A stretch of 64,000 nucleotides of DNA, taken from the NCBI RefSeq assembly GCF_900094545.1, contig NZ_FMAH01000006.1:1-64000 (forward strand). Reading direction: 5' to 3'. The notes below the pieces were generated by a model that was not told where the DNA came from, did not search any database, and saw nothing but the letters and a program-made list of their open reading frames with translations. Position numbers and translations under genes: made by a program. Positions 15,364-24,107 of the stretch are shown here, piece by piece. Within the stretch, counting starts at the first letter, position 1. Each line of letters starts with the position of its first letter. The stretch is from Martinezella miluonensis (GTDB lineage Bacteria > Pseudomonadota > Alphaproteobacteria > Rhizobiales > Rhizobiaceae).

Positions 15364-16722
15364 ATGGGGATTTACAAGAGCATGGTGGCCGACAACGCAA
15401 CCGAAGGTAACGCGCGCATCGAGGTGCTGATATCGGACATGAACGGCCGACTCAGGGGCAAGCAGATCCCGATTGCGGCCGAAAATAAGGTCTGGTCCGG
15501 CGCGGTGCGGTTGCCGACCTCGACGCAATCGCTCGACATCTGGGGTGACGACAATGACGACATTACCGGCCTGTCGCTGACGATCGGCGATCCGGACGGG
15601 ACCTGCGTTGCGGACGAGCGCACGCTCGCCGACATGCCCTGGGCTCCGGCGGGATCGAAGCAAGTGCTGGCCACCATGCACGAGCTCGACGGCAGTCCGA
15701 GCTTTCAGGACCCGCGCGCCATTCTTGCTGCCGTGGTCGACCGTTACAATGCGCTCGGCCTGACGCCCGTCATCGCAACCGAACTGGAATTCTATCTGCT
15801 CGCCGGAGACTGGCGCGACAGAGGCATCCCTTCGCCGCCTGCTGCATTGACCTACCAGGGCGAACCGAACGGCTTTCAGCTCTACGACATGGATGCGGTC
15901 GATCTCCTCGACAACTACCTCGAAACGCTGCGCAGCTATGCGCGGACACAAGGGTTGCCGGCGGACGCGACAACGGCGGAATTCGGCCCGGGCCAATTCG
16001 AAGTCAACCTGCTGCATCGCCCGGACGCGCTGGCCGCCGCCGACGACTGCATCATGCTGAAGCGCGTGGCCGAACAGGCTGCCCGCAAGCATGGCCTGAA
16101 ATCGACCTGCATGGCCAAGCCCTATACAGAGCATGCCGGCTCGGGACTGCATGTCCACGCCAGCATCATCGACGCTCAGGGCCGCAATGTCCTCGATGCC
16201 GCAGGCGGCGAGCCGAGGAAGCTGAAGTCGATCTGCGCCGGGCTGCTGCAGACGCTGCAGGACGCGCAGCTTGTTTTTGCGCCCTATGCCAATTCCTATC
16301 GCCGTTTCCAGCCGGGCTCGTTCGCCCCCGTCGACCTGACCTGGGGCTTCGGCCATCGCGGTACCGCCGTCCGGATTCCCGAAAGAGACGGACCGGGTGC
16401 GCGCATCGAGCACCGCGTCGCCGGCGCCGACGCCAATCCTTATCTGATGCTGGTGGCGATCCTTGGCGACATGCTGCTCGGCCTGGAGAACGACCTCGAT
16501 CCCGGTGAGGAGACGACACCGGCTTGCGTGCCGACGGATGCGCCAAGGCTGACGCATGATTTCCTGACGGCCGTCGAGCGCTTCCGCACCTCGGCCTTCA
16601 TCGCCGATATTTTCGGCGAACGATATCAGCGGCTTTACGGCGATACGAAACGCAAGGAAGCGATCCGCTATCTGCGCAGCGTTTCGGATTTCGATTACAG
16701 AACCTATCTGCCCCGCCTTTGA
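15364..16722 (+). CDS. glutamine synthetase family protein (gamma-glutamylpolyamine synthetase-like)
   Basis: This protein of about 452 residues has the glutamine synthetase fold. The beta-grasp N-terminus is present (EVLISDMNGRLRGKQIP), and the catalytic domain carries ATELEFYLL, EFGPGQFEVNL, GSGLHVHASI and the ATP/glutamate-site segment RIEHRVAGADANPYLML. It is closer to PuuA/GlnA-III-type ligases than to the ammonia-assimilating GlnA, as it lacks the adenylylation tyrosine context. The divergent class III aminotransferase suggests amine catabolism. The start may be the ATG at 15364 or at 15382. Confidence 0.83.
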   Translation: MGIYKSMVADNATEGNARIEVLISDMNGRLRGKQIPIAAENKVWSGAVRLPTSTQSLDIWGDDNDDITGLSLTIGDPDGTCVADERTLADMPWAPAGSKQVLATMHELDGSPSFQDPRAILAAVVDRYNALGLTPVIATELEFYLLAGDWRDRGIPSPPAALTYQGEPNGFQLYDMDAVDLLDNYLETLRSYARTQGLPADATTAEFGPGQFEVNLLHRPDALAAADDCIMLKRVAEQAARKHGLKSTCMAKPYTEHAGSGLHVHASIIDAQGRNVLDAAGGEPRKLKSICAGLLQTLQDAQLVFAPYANSYRRFQPGSFAPVDLTWGFGHRGTAVRIPERDGPGARIEHRVAGADANPYLMLVAILGDMLLGLENDLDPGEETTPACVPTDAPRLTHDFLTAVERFRTSAFIADIFGERYQRLYGDTKRKEAIRYLRSVSDFDYRTYLPRL

Positions 16723-16727
16723 ACGGG

Positions 16728-17675
16728 TCAGATGGCAACGCTGTCGACAGCGCCCTCGCGCTCGACTTTGACGGCGGTCCCTTGCCTGACCATGACCCTA
16801 AGCTCGCCGGGATGCACCTTGAGCGTCACGTCGCGTTCGAGCGGCAGCAACTCGCCATCCATGACGCAATTTGAGAGATGGCGCAACTTCGGGAAGTGTA
16901 GATGCACCTCCGGCGCATGCATGACCATGACATCGGTATTGTCGCGGACCCGGCCGCGCAGCATGTCGAACGCAAGGCGGGCGACACCGAGCGGCCGCAA
17001 GGGTTTTGCCGTGTAAAAGCCCAGCTCACCGCTGCGCAGACTATCGGCATAGAGCAGCGCATTCGCACCAAAGGGATTGTTGGAGACGGAGATCGCCGAG
17101 ACATGCCGGCGCTCGTGAATGTCGCCAGCCGCAAAATCGACGTCGAATTCCGGTGGATTGGCAATGACGCCAAACGCGGCCCGGGTACTGGCCGACATTT
17201 TCCCGATGCGCGAGCGATAGGTATAGCCGTTGCGGTAGCGCACCAGACGCGCATGCAAGCCGGCGGAAAACTGGTGCACGAAGGCACGGCCGTTGGCGCT
17301 GCCGATATCGACATTGTCGACATCGCCGGTCGCCAGCACGCTCAGCGCCTGCCAGATGTCGAGCGGCAACCGCAGCGAACGGGCAAAGAGGTTCATAGTG
17401 CCAGCCGGGATAACGCCTAGGGCGACGCCGCTCTTCCAGGCGATGGCGGCAGCGGCCGAAATCGTGCCATCCCCGCCGCCGGCGATAATTCCGTCAATGT
17501 CATCGCGCCGCGCCGCGCGCTCCATTGCCGATACGATATCTCGTCCAGCCACGATGACAGCTTCGAAATCATGGCCGGCATCATGGAAGACCTGTTCCGC
17601 CCTTTGTTGGTAGGCAGCCATGTCGGTCGTCCGGAAAGTACCGCCATCACGATTGAAGAAGCCGATCAATCTCAT
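16728..17675 (-). CDS. diacylglycerol kinase family lipid kinase (YegS/DagK-like)
   Basis: This 315-residue protein has the diacylglycerol kinase catalytic domain with GGGDGT at residues 66-71 and the downstream GVIPAGTMNLFARSL, both contacts for ATP and the metal. The C-terminal half is the beta-rich YegS-like lobe. Family members phosphorylate lipids such as diacylglycerol at the membrane. The gene converges on the glutamine-synthetase-like gene, separated by only five bases, so it is independent of it. The lipid substrate cannot be read from the sequence. Confidence 0.87.
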   Translation of the reverse strand: MRLIGFFNRDGGTFRTTDMAAYQQRAEQVFHDAGHDFEAVIVAGRDIVSAMERAARRDDIDGIIAGGGDGTISAAAAIAWKSGVALGVIPAGTMNLFARSLRLPLDIWQALSVLATGDVDNVDIGSANGRAFVHQFSAGLHARLVRYRNGYTYRSRIGKMSASTRAAFGVIANPPEFDVDFAAGDIHERRHVSAISVSNNPFGANALLYADSLRSGELGFYTAKPLRPLGVARLAFDMLRGRVRDNTDVMVMHAPEVHLHFPKLRHLSNCVMDGELLPLERDVTLKVHPGELRVMVRQGTAVKVEREGAVDSVAI

Positions 17676-17998
17676 TCAGGCTCTCGGTTTTCCGCAAATT
17701 GTGTTTCCTTGGGGAGCTGATGCCCCCGTGCGCTTTCTGTCAGATGGTTTCGAACGATGCGATTTCAAGCATTGCAACCGCTCTAACCACCCGGAACCGG
17801 CGCTTACTTATGCGGTGTGCGACGTGCTGCGCTGCAAAAAATGCACGCGACAGAAATCTCGACTTTGTTGATACTATGAATTCGGGCATGTCCATGCCCC
17901 TTCAGTCCTTTCATCTGCCATGCTGTATCGAATGCCGGGTTCCGGCCTCGCTGCACGGTTCGTGGCGTCCAAGCCGCTTTGCCGCCCAAGGAGTTTTC
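17676..17998. other. intergenic region upstream of MFS gene
   Basis: This stretch of about 320 bases separates the divergent lipid kinase and MFS genes. An open frame continues upstream through it in phase with the MFS gene, but its translation lacks membrane segments and is unlike the family. I treat it as promoter and leader DNA. No specific site was recognised. Confidence 0.4.
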
Positions 17999-19216
17999 GT
18001 GAGCGATATTGCCGTCGAGGCCCTCGATACCCAAACCTCCCTGGAAACACCGTCACGCACCGCCATCGCGCTGGTGACATTGGCTCTGGCAGTCGGCAGC
18101 TTCGGCATCGGCACGGGCGAATTCGTCATCATGGGGCTTCTGCCTGAGGTCGCCGATACCTTCGGCGTCACCACGCCGGAAGCGGGCCATGTCATCAGCG
18201 CTTATGCACTCGGCGTCGTCGTCGGCGCGCCGATTATTGCCGTGCTCGCCGCCAAGATGGCGCGTCGCACGCTGCTGCTGCTAATGATGGCGCTCTTTGC
18301 CGCCGGCAATATTTCCAGCGCGTTTGCGCCGACCTTCGAGAGCTTCACAGTATTGCGCTTCATCACCGGGCTGCCGCACGGCGCCTATTTCGGTGTTGCA
18401 GCGCTCGTTGCCGCTTCCATGGTGCCGGTCCACCGCCGCGTCCGGGCCGTCGGCCAGGTCATGCTCGGCCTGACCATCGCCACGCTGATCGGCACGCCGA
18501 TCGCCACCTATCTCGGCCAGCTTCTCGAGTGGCGCGCTGCCTTCATGATGGTCGGCGGTGTCGGCCTCGTCACCATGCTTCTCATCGCCCTCTTCCTGCC
18601 AAAGGACAAGGTCGAGGAAGGCGCCAGCATCACCCGTGAGCTGGGTGCGCTCAAGCGCATTCAGGTCTGGCTGTCGCTTGGCGTTGCCGCCATCGGCTTC
18701 GGCGGCATGTTTTCCATCTTCAGCTATGTCGCGACGACCACGACCCAGGTGGCAGGCCTCGGCTCCGCCATGGTGCCAGTCGTGCTTGCGCTGTTCGGCA
18801 TCGGCATGAATGTCGGCAACATCGTCGGTTCGCGTCTCGGCGACATCTCGATCAAGGGAACGATCGGCGGCATGATGGTTTTCAACATCATCATCATGAC
18901 GCTCTTCTCACTGACGGCTGCCAATCCCGTCATGCTCTGCATCTGCGTCTTCCTGATCGGCTGCGGCTTCGCCGCCTGCCCGGCTGTGCAGACCCGGCTG
19001 ATGGACGTGGCAGCTGATGCGCAGACGCTGGCCGCCGCCTCCAATCACTCCGCCTTCAACATCGCCAATGCGCTCGGCGCCTGGCTCGGTGGCCTGGTGA
19101 TTTCATGGGGCTTCACGGCGGCAGCGACCGGCTATGTCGGCGCAGTTCTTTCCGTCGGTGGTCTTGCCGTCTTTGCCCTTTCAGTTAGCCTGGAGCGCCG
19201 CACCGGTCACGCATGA
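17999..19216 (+). CDS. MFS transporter, DHA1-type exporter
   Basis: This 405-residue membrane protein has twelve predicted helices and the major facilitator pattern of AraJ/NepI-like drug:H+ antiporters. Residues 25-60 read GSFGIGTGEFVIMGLLPEVA, followed by VVGAPIIAVLAAKMARR and the loop with RVRAVGQVMLG. I chose the GTG at 17999 because an AAGGAG sequence lies about eight bases upstream and the preceding hundred in-frame residues look non-coding. Its 3' end overlaps the convergent HxlR gene by 36 bases. The substrate is unknown. Confidence 0.85.
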   Translation: MSDIAVEALDTQTSLETPSRTAIALVTLALAVGSFGIGTGEFVIMGLLPEVADTFGVTTPEAGHVISAYALGVVVGAPIIAVLAAKMARRTLLLLMMALFAAGNISSAFAPTFESFTVLRFITGLPHGAYFGVAALVAASMVPVHRRVRAVGQVMLGLTIATLIGTPIATYLGQLLEWRAAFMMVGGVGLVTMLLIALFLPKDKVEEGASITRELGALKRIQVWLSLGVAAIGFGGMFSIFSYVATTTTQVAGLGSAMVPVVLALFGIGMNVGNIVGSRLGDISIKGTIGGMMVFNIIIMTLFSLTAANPVMLCICVFLIGCGFAACPAVQTRLMDVAADAQTLAAASNHSAFNIANALGAWLGGLVISWGFTAAATGYVGAVLSVGGLAVFALSVSLERRTGHA

Positions 19217-19573
19217 GGCCAGCTGCTGGCGGCCGTCGTGGCAGAATACATTCTCTTCGCCCCATACGGCCATGGCCTTGATGATCGGCCCCAGGCTGGC
19301 GCCCAGCGGCGTCAGAGCATAATCGACGCGCGGCGGCACCACTGGAAAGACGGTGCGTGATACCAGCCCGGACTCTTCCAACTCCCGCAGCTGCTTTGTC
19401 AGCATGCGCTGCGTCACCGACGGCAATTTGCGGCGGATCTCGTTGAAGCGCAGCGTTCCCTCCATCAGGTGAAACAGGATCACGCCCTTCCATTTGCCGT
19501 CGAGCAGGCTCAACGTCGCCTCGACCGGACATCCCGGAAAATTCCTGACAAGTTTGGAGCGGGGAACCGACAT
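19181..19573 (-). CDS. HxlR family winged-helix regulator
   Basis: This 130-residue MarR-like regulator of the HxlR group has the family signature around the N-terminal cysteine (FPGCPVEATLSLLDGKWKGVIL), the recognition region RFNEIRRKLPSVTQRMLTKQLRELE and the wing VPPRVDYALTPLG. The ATG at 19573 has an AAGGA sequence in front. It is divergent from the quinone oxidoreductase gene, with a palindromic site between them. HxlR regulators often sense quinones, aldehydes or oxidants through a conserved cysteine, here C15. Confidence 0.9.
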   Translation of the reverse strand: MSVPRSKLVRNFPGCPVEATLSLLDGKWKGVILFHLMEGTLRFNEIRRKLPSVTQRMLTKQLRELEESGLVSRTVFPVVPPRVDYALTPLGASLGPIIKAMAVWGEENVFCHDGRQQLASCVTGAALQAN

Positions 19574-19588
19574 CGACAGTATCCTTTT

Positions 19589-19602
19589 TGTACCTACGTA
19601 CA
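19589..19602. promoter_or_regulatory. candidate HxlR operator
   Basis: The sequence TGTACCTACGTACA is an inverted repeat (TGTAC, 4-base spacer, GTACA) lying 16 bp upstream of the HxlR start and about 75 bp before the oxidoreductase start. Position and symmetry fit an autoregulatory site controlling the divergent pair. Binding has not been shown. Confidence 0.55.
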
Positions 19603-19677
19603 GAAATTGTGCATTCTTGCGCCTTCCGACGATAATGCGCATCTAGCCTCTGTGCAACAAACCGAGGAGCCTCCCCC

Positions 19678-20691
19678 ATGCGCGCAGTCGCCTACAAGCA
19701 ACCACAGCCCATTTCCGCAGAAACATCCCTGATCGACGTCGAACTGCCGATCCCCGAAGCAAAGGGCCGTGATCTGCTCGTCGAAGTGAAGGCGGTTTCG
19801 GTCAATCCCGTCGATGTCAAAGTCCGCGCCAACGTCGCCCCGAGCGAAGGCGAATACAAGATCCTTGGCTGGGACGCGGCCGGCATCGTCAAGGCGGTCG
19901 GTCCAGAGGTCACCATGTTCGAGCCGGGAGACGAAGTCTTCTACGCAGGCGCCATCAACCGCGGCGGTTCAAACGCCGAATTCCATCTTGTCGACGAACG
20001 CATTGTCGGCGCCAAGCCGAAGAGCCTTAATTTTCCGGCTGCTGCCGCATTGCCGCTGACCTCGATCACGGCCTATGAGACGCTGTTCGACCGCCTGAAG
20101 ATTCAGGATCCCGTTCCCGGCGCAGCCAATACCATCCTCATTATCGGCGGCGCTGGCGGCGTCGGATCGATTGCCATCCAGATCGCACGCGCCCTGACCG
20201 ACCTCACCATCATCGCAACGGCATCCCGACCGGAAACGCAGGCCTGGGTCAAGGAGCTGGGCGCGCATCACGTCATCGACCATTCGAAGCCGCTTGCGCC
20301 ACAGATCGAGGCACTAGGCATCGGCGCACCGGCCTTCATCTTCTCCACGACGAATACCACCGACCATATCGCATCTATCGTCGACGCCATCGCGCCCCAG
20401 GGCCGGTTCTCTCTGATCGACGATCCGAAGACGCTCGATGTCGTGCCCTTCAAGCGCAAGGCAGTGTCGATCCATTGGGAGCTGATGTTCACACGCCCCC
20501 TCTTCAACACGGCCGACATGATCGAGCAGCACAAGCTGCTGACCAAGGTCGCCGAATTGGTTGACGCCGGCAAGATTCGCTCGACGCTGACCGAGACGGC
20601 TGGCACGATCAACGCCGCCAATCTGAAGAAGGCGCATGCCCTCGTCGAGACCGGCAAAATGAAAGGCAAGATCGTTCTGGCGGGTTTCTGA
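19678..20691 (+). CDS. zinc-type alcohol dehydrogenase-like quinone oxidoreductase
   Basis: This 337-residue medium-chain dehydrogenase/reductase has an N-terminal GroES-like domain (VSVNPVDVKVRAN, GWDAAGIVKAVGPEV). An NAD(P)H-binding Rossmann domain follows, with IIGGAGGVGSIAIQIAR near residue 157. It lacks the cysteine set of zinc-binding alcohol dehydrogenases, as expected for the QOR-type NADPH:quinone reductases. The divergent HxlR regulator and shared palindrome suggest induction by quinones or reactive electrophiles. Confidence 0.87.
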   Translation: MRAVAYKQPQPISAETSLIDVELPIPEAKGRDLLVEVKAVSVNPVDVKVRANVAPSEGEYKILGWDAAGIVKAVGPEVTMFEPGDEVFYAGAINRGGSNAEFHLVDERIVGAKPKSLNFPAAAALPLTSITAYETLFDRLKIQDPVPGAANTILIIGGAGGVGSIAIQIARALTDLTIIATASRPETQAWVKELGAHHVIDHSKPLAPQIEALGIGAPAFIFSTTNTTDHIASIVDAIAPQGRFSLIDDPKTLDVVPFKRKAVSIHWELMFTRPLFNTADMIEQHKLLTKVAELVDAGKIRSTLTETAGTINAANLKKAHALVETGKMKGKIVLAGF

Positions 20692-20715
20692 AAGACGGAA
20701 ATTCACAACAATTCG

Positions 20716-20738
20716 GGCCGGATGCAAAACATCCGGCC
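20716..20738 (+). terminator. terminator hairpin after quinone oxidoreductase
   Basis: A perfect 9-bp stem (GGCCGGATG at 20716-20724, CATCCGGCC at 20730-20738) with a 5-base loop is followed by ATTGCATTTTG. It lies 24 bases after the stop codon. The T tract is interrupted. Confidence 0.65.
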
Positions 20739-20996
20739 ATTGCATTTTGACAGATCCACACCCCAGAATGTTGCATCGCACAAATTTCAGCCGCCTAAGC
20801 AAGTTTTTCTTGCGACATCGGGCCTTAAACTGCTTCCACCTCTTGACTTTTTATGCCTTCGGCGCGACTTCTCCGCACATGGGGAACAGCGTTTTTTCCA
20901 TGCCGATTAACCGGAGCCATCTTTCGATGCCTAGCGACAGTAGTAGTCGATTGCCTTTGCCGTCAGTAGCATTCGTGCACTAACCGACTCCTGTCG
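20739..20996. other. long leader/promoter region upstream of mgtE
   Basis: Together with the hairpin at 20997-21042 this makes up about 300 gene-free bases before mgtE. TTGACTTTTT at about 20842 resembles a -35 hexamer, but no convincing -10 follows, so I do not call a promoter. The length is more than a simple promoter needs. Confidence 0.35.
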
Positions 20997-21042
20997 GCTC
21001 GCCACGATCCGCTACGACGGCGGATCGACTGGAAAGGCGAGC
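20997..21042 (+). promoter_or_regulatory. structured mgtE leader that can cover the ribosome-binding site
   Basis: An outer 7-bp stem (GCTCGCC at 20997-21003 with GGCGAGC at 21036-21042) encloses a second perfect 7-bp stem (GATCCGC at 21006-21012 with GCGGATC at 21020-21026). The outer 3' arm ends four bases before the ATG and overlaps the AAAGG ribosome-binding sequence. Closing this stem would hinder translation initiation. I do not recognise a known riboswitch class. Confidence 0.5.
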
Positions 21043-21046
21043 TATA

Positions 21047-22420
21047 ATGAATATCAACAGCTTTCCCATGCGGGCTGGCAATGCCGCTCGCGCCTTTATC
21101 AATAACAACCGCGGCGTGACCATCGCGGAACGTGTCGAGTCCTTGAATGTGCTCGATGCGGCCGAAGCCGCAAGCATCCTCGCCAAAATGCCGGAAGAGC
21201 GCGCCGTGCGCATTCTCGACCGGCCGGAACTGCGCAACGCACCCGCCATTCTCGAGGTCATGGGCAATGCAGACGCCTCTCGGCTGCTGCATGGCATGTC
21301 CAACGACCGCGTCGCAGACGTGTTGCTCGAGATGGATGTCGAGGTACGCGCCCGGCTCTTCGCCACCTTCGACGAACATACCCGGCAGGCGATCCAGGGC
21401 CTGATGGGCTATCCGCCGCGCACGGCCGGCGGCATCATGACGACGGAATTCGTCAGCGTATCGGCAAGCTGGACGGTTGCGCAGACGCTCGACCATGTTC
21501 GCCAGGTCGAGCGCTCCCGCGAAACGGTCTACGCCATCTATGTGCTCGATGACGAGACGCATGTGCTGCAGCGTGTCGTGACGCTGCGCCGTCTGATCAC
21601 CGGCGAGCCCGATGCCTGTATTCTGACCGTGGCACAGAAGGGCACGCCGGTCACGGCGCCGCCGCTGATGAAGCAGGAGGACGTTGCCCGTCTGATCCGA
21701 CGCCACGATCTGCTGGCGCTTCCTGTTGTCGACGACAAGGGCCATATGCTCGGCATCGTCACCGTCGACGATGTGATCGATACGATGATCGCCGATACGA
21801 CCGAAGACGCCCAGAAGTTCGGCGGCATGGAAGCCCTCGGACAGCCCTATATGAAGATCAGCTTTGGCGGCATGATCCGCAAGCGCGCCGGCTGGCTCGC
21901 AGCCCTCTTCCTCGGCGAGATGCTGACGGCGAGCGCCATGCAGCACTTCGAAGGCGAGCTGGAGAAGGCCGTGGTGCTGACCTTGTTCATCCCGCTGATC
22001 ATGAGCTCCGGCGGCAATTCCGGTTCGCAGGCAACGTCACTGATCATCCGGGCGCTGGCGCTCGGCGAACTGAAGCTTTCGGACTGGTGGCGCGTGGCGC
22101 TGCGCGAACTGCCGACCGGCATCGTGCTCGGCGCTATCCTCGGCCTCGTCGGCTTCACCCGTATCGTAGCCTGGCAGAGCCTCGGCCTCTTCGACTACGG
22201 CCAGCACTGGCAGCTGGTCGGTTTTACCGTCTTCGCAGCCCTGATCGGCATCGTGACCTTCGGCTCGCTCGCCGGCTCGATGCTGCCGTTCATCCTGCAG
22301 AAGCTGCGGCTTGACCCCGCCAGCGCATCGGCACCCTTCGTCGCGACGCTGGTCGATGTTACCGGCCTGGTGATCTACTTCTCTGTGGCACTGCTGATCC
22401 TCAGCGGCACGATGCTCTGA
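21047..22420 (+). CDS. mgtE: magnesium transporter MgtE
   Basis: This 457-residue Mg2+ channel has the N-terminal MgtE superhelical domain (residues about 30-130, LNVLDAAEAASILAKMPEERAV repeats). A tandem CBS pair follows (about 135-260, ending GIVTVDDVIDTMI), then five C-terminal membrane helices with IMSSGGNSGSQATSLIIRALALGE forming the pore region. In this family the CBS domains close the channel when cytosolic Mg2+ is high. The structured leader just upstream suggests an extra layer of control. Confidence 0.94.
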   Translation: MNINSFPMRAGNAARAFINNNRGVTIAERVESLNVLDAAEAASILAKMPEERAVRILDRPELRNAPAILEVMGNADASRLLHGMSNDRVADVLLEMDVEVRARLFATFDEHTRQAIQGLMGYPPRTAGGIMTTEFVSVSASWTVAQTLDHVRQVERSRETVYAIYVLDDETHVLQRVVTLRRLITGEPDACILTVAQKGTPVTAPPLMKQEDVARLIRRHDLLALPVVDDKGHMLGIVTVDDVIDTMIADTTEDAQKFGGMEALGQPYMKISFGGMIRKRAGWLAALFLGEMLTASAMQHFEGELEKAVVLTLFIPLIMSSGGNSGSQATSLIIRALALGELKLSDWWRVALRELPTGIVLGAILGLVGFTRIVAWQSLGLFDYGQHWQLVGFTVFAALIGIVTFGSLAGSMLPFILQKLRLDPASASAPFVATLVDVTGLVIYFSVALLILSGTML

Positions 22421-22443
22421 GGACAACGAACATTTCTATGGCG

Positions 22444-22470
22444 AGGGGCCGGCGACGGCCCCTTCTCATT
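22444..22470. terminator. terminator between convergent mgtE and Lrp gene
   Basis: An 8-bp stem (AGGGGCCG at 22444-22451, CGGCCCCT at 22456-22463) with a GCGA tetraloop is followed by TCTCATTTCT. It sits between the mgtE stop at 22420 and the Lrp stop at 22472. Confidence 0.7.
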
Positions 22471-22471
22471 T

Positions 22472-22945
22472 CTACTCCGGCACCGGCAGTTTCAGCGCAC
22501 CATTGGCCTTGATGGTGCGGATCGCGAAGTTCGAGCGGAGATCGACCACGCCGGGAAGGACCAGAAGCTTTTCTGACATTACCTTTTCATAGGCTGCAAG
22601 GTCTGCCACCACGACTTCCGCCAGGAAATCGGCCGATCCCGAGATCAGATGGCAGGCGACGATCTCGGGAATGGCAAGCAAAGCGGCCTGCTGCGCTTCC
22701 GAATTCTCCTTCGAGTGATGGCCGACCTTGAGCTCGACAAAGACCGTCAGACCGAGACCGGCTTCCTTGCGATCGATATCGGCGCGGTAGCCGCGCAGCA
22801 ACCCCGATTTTTCCAGATTGCGAATACGCCGCAGGCAGGGCGACGGGGAGAGATTCACCCGTTCGGCGATCTCGACATTGGTGGCGCGCGCATCATCCTG
22901 CAGGCAGTTGAGGATGGCAATATCGAATTTATCCAGTTTTGGCAT
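22472..22945 (-). CDS. Lrp/AsnC family transcriptional regulator
   Basis: This 157-residue regulator has the N-terminal Lrp helix-turn-helix (KLDKFDIAILNCLQDDARATNVEIAERVNLSPSPCLRRIRNLE) and the C-terminal RAM ligand-binding domain (VELKVGHH...VVDLRSNFAIRTIK). The ATG at 22945 begins the conserved part; a TTG at 22960 would add five residues. It diverges from an EamA exporter gene, the usual arrangement for a local regulator of amino acid export. Confidence 0.9.
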   Translation of the reverse strand: MPKLDKFDIAILNCLQDDARATNVEIAERVNLSPSPCLRRIRNLEKSGLLRGYRADIDRKEAGLGLTVFVELKVGHHSKENSEAQQAALLAIPEIVACHLISGSADFLAEVVVADLAAYEKVMSEKLLVLPGVVDLRSNFAIRTIKANGALKLPVPE

Positions 22946-23090
22946 ATTCGGGAAACTCAAGTTTCTGTATTGGCAGATTATTGCTCATAGCATGATTTTC
23001 AAGCCATAACTAGCAAGGACATGCCTCGGCTTTTGGCGCTATGTTTTCCTCATTCGAACGATAAACCGGATTGTTGGAAAGGATACCTCG

Positions 23091-24005
23091 ATGACCGCTT
23101 TGTCACTCTCCACCCGCAAGGCAACCCCCACTGCGATCGGCTATGCCGGCGCTGTCGTCACCGTATTGATCTGGGCGAACTGGATTCTGGCAACGCGCCA
23201 TACGGCCGAGACGCAAATGAGCACGATCGACCTCGGCCTGATCCGCTACGGCGTGCCGGCCCTGGTGCTGGCTCCGGTCTGGTGGCGGACCGGCCTGCTG
23301 CCGAAGGGCGTGCCGCTGAAGCTGCTGGCGCTGATGATCTGCGGCTCCGGCGCCCTCTTCTTCCAGCTGACCACATTCGCCATTCAGTTCACGCCAGCTT
23401 CGTCGGCCGGCATTCTGCTTGGCGGTTCCATGCCGCTGGCAACGGCGCTGATCGGGGTCCTGCTCTTTCGCGAACGGCTTGATATGACCCGCTGGCTCGG
23501 ACTTGGCGGCATCGTCGCCGGCGTCGCGATCCTTCTGGCTCGTAGCCTCTATGGCGTGCAGATTTCCTGGACCGGCTTCACGCTGCTGCCGCTCGCCGCC
23601 CTGCTCTGGGCAAGCTACACGCACGCCTTCCGCCGCTCGGGTCTGAGCGCCCTGCAATCGAGCGCTATCATCGCCGTCTGGTCGTTCCTGATCCATGTCG
23701 GTCTGGCCGCCGTCTTCGGCAGCTCGCTGACCTCGGTGCCGCTGCCGGAAATCGGCCTGCAGATCGTCAGCCAGGGCCTGCTGTCCGGCCTTGCCGCAAC
23801 ACTCGCCTATGGCCTTGCCGTCCAGGCTCTTGGTGGCACGCAGGCCGCAGCCTTCACCGCCATCACGCCGGTTCTCGCCACCATCGGCGGCGGCTTCCTG
23901 CTCGGTGAAGAAATCGGAGTGGCCGGCATCGCCGCAGCGATCGTGACCGGCGCCGGTGTCGCCCTCTCTACCGGCCTGCTCGCCCGCAAGCCCGCCCAGC
24001 ATTAA
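23091..24005 (+). CDS. EamA/DMT family transporter
   Basis: This 304-residue membrane protein has ten predicted helices in two EamA repeats (the first ending near FRERLDMTRWLGLGGIVAGV, the second near GEEIGVAGIAAAIVTGAGVAL). AAGGAT lies nine bases before the ATG. Family members export amino acids or other metabolites. The divergent Lrp-type regulator supports amino acid efflux here. The specific substrate is not known. Confidence 0.88.
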   Translation: MTALSLSTRKATPTAIGYAGAVVTVLIWANWILATRHTAETQMSTIDLGLIRYGVPALVLAPVWWRTGLLPKGVPLKLLALMICGSGALFFQLTTFAIQFTPASSAGILLGGSMPLATALIGVLLFRERLDMTRWLGLGGIVAGVAILLARSLYGVQISWTGFTLLPLAALLWASYTHAFRRSGLSALQSSAIIAVWSFLIHVGLAAVFGSSLTSVPLPEIGLQIVSQGLLSGLAATLAYGLAVQALGGTQAAAFTAITPVLATIGGGFLLGEEIGVAGIAAAIVTGAGVALSTGLLARKPAQH

Positions 24006-24107
24006 ATCTCATCTTGCGGATACATGGCGCTTCGATCGGCGGCCCAGGGTTTCAAGGAAACGCTGGACCGCTCTTTCTATTTGCCCTCGCGCTTCACGGG
24101 ACAAGGA

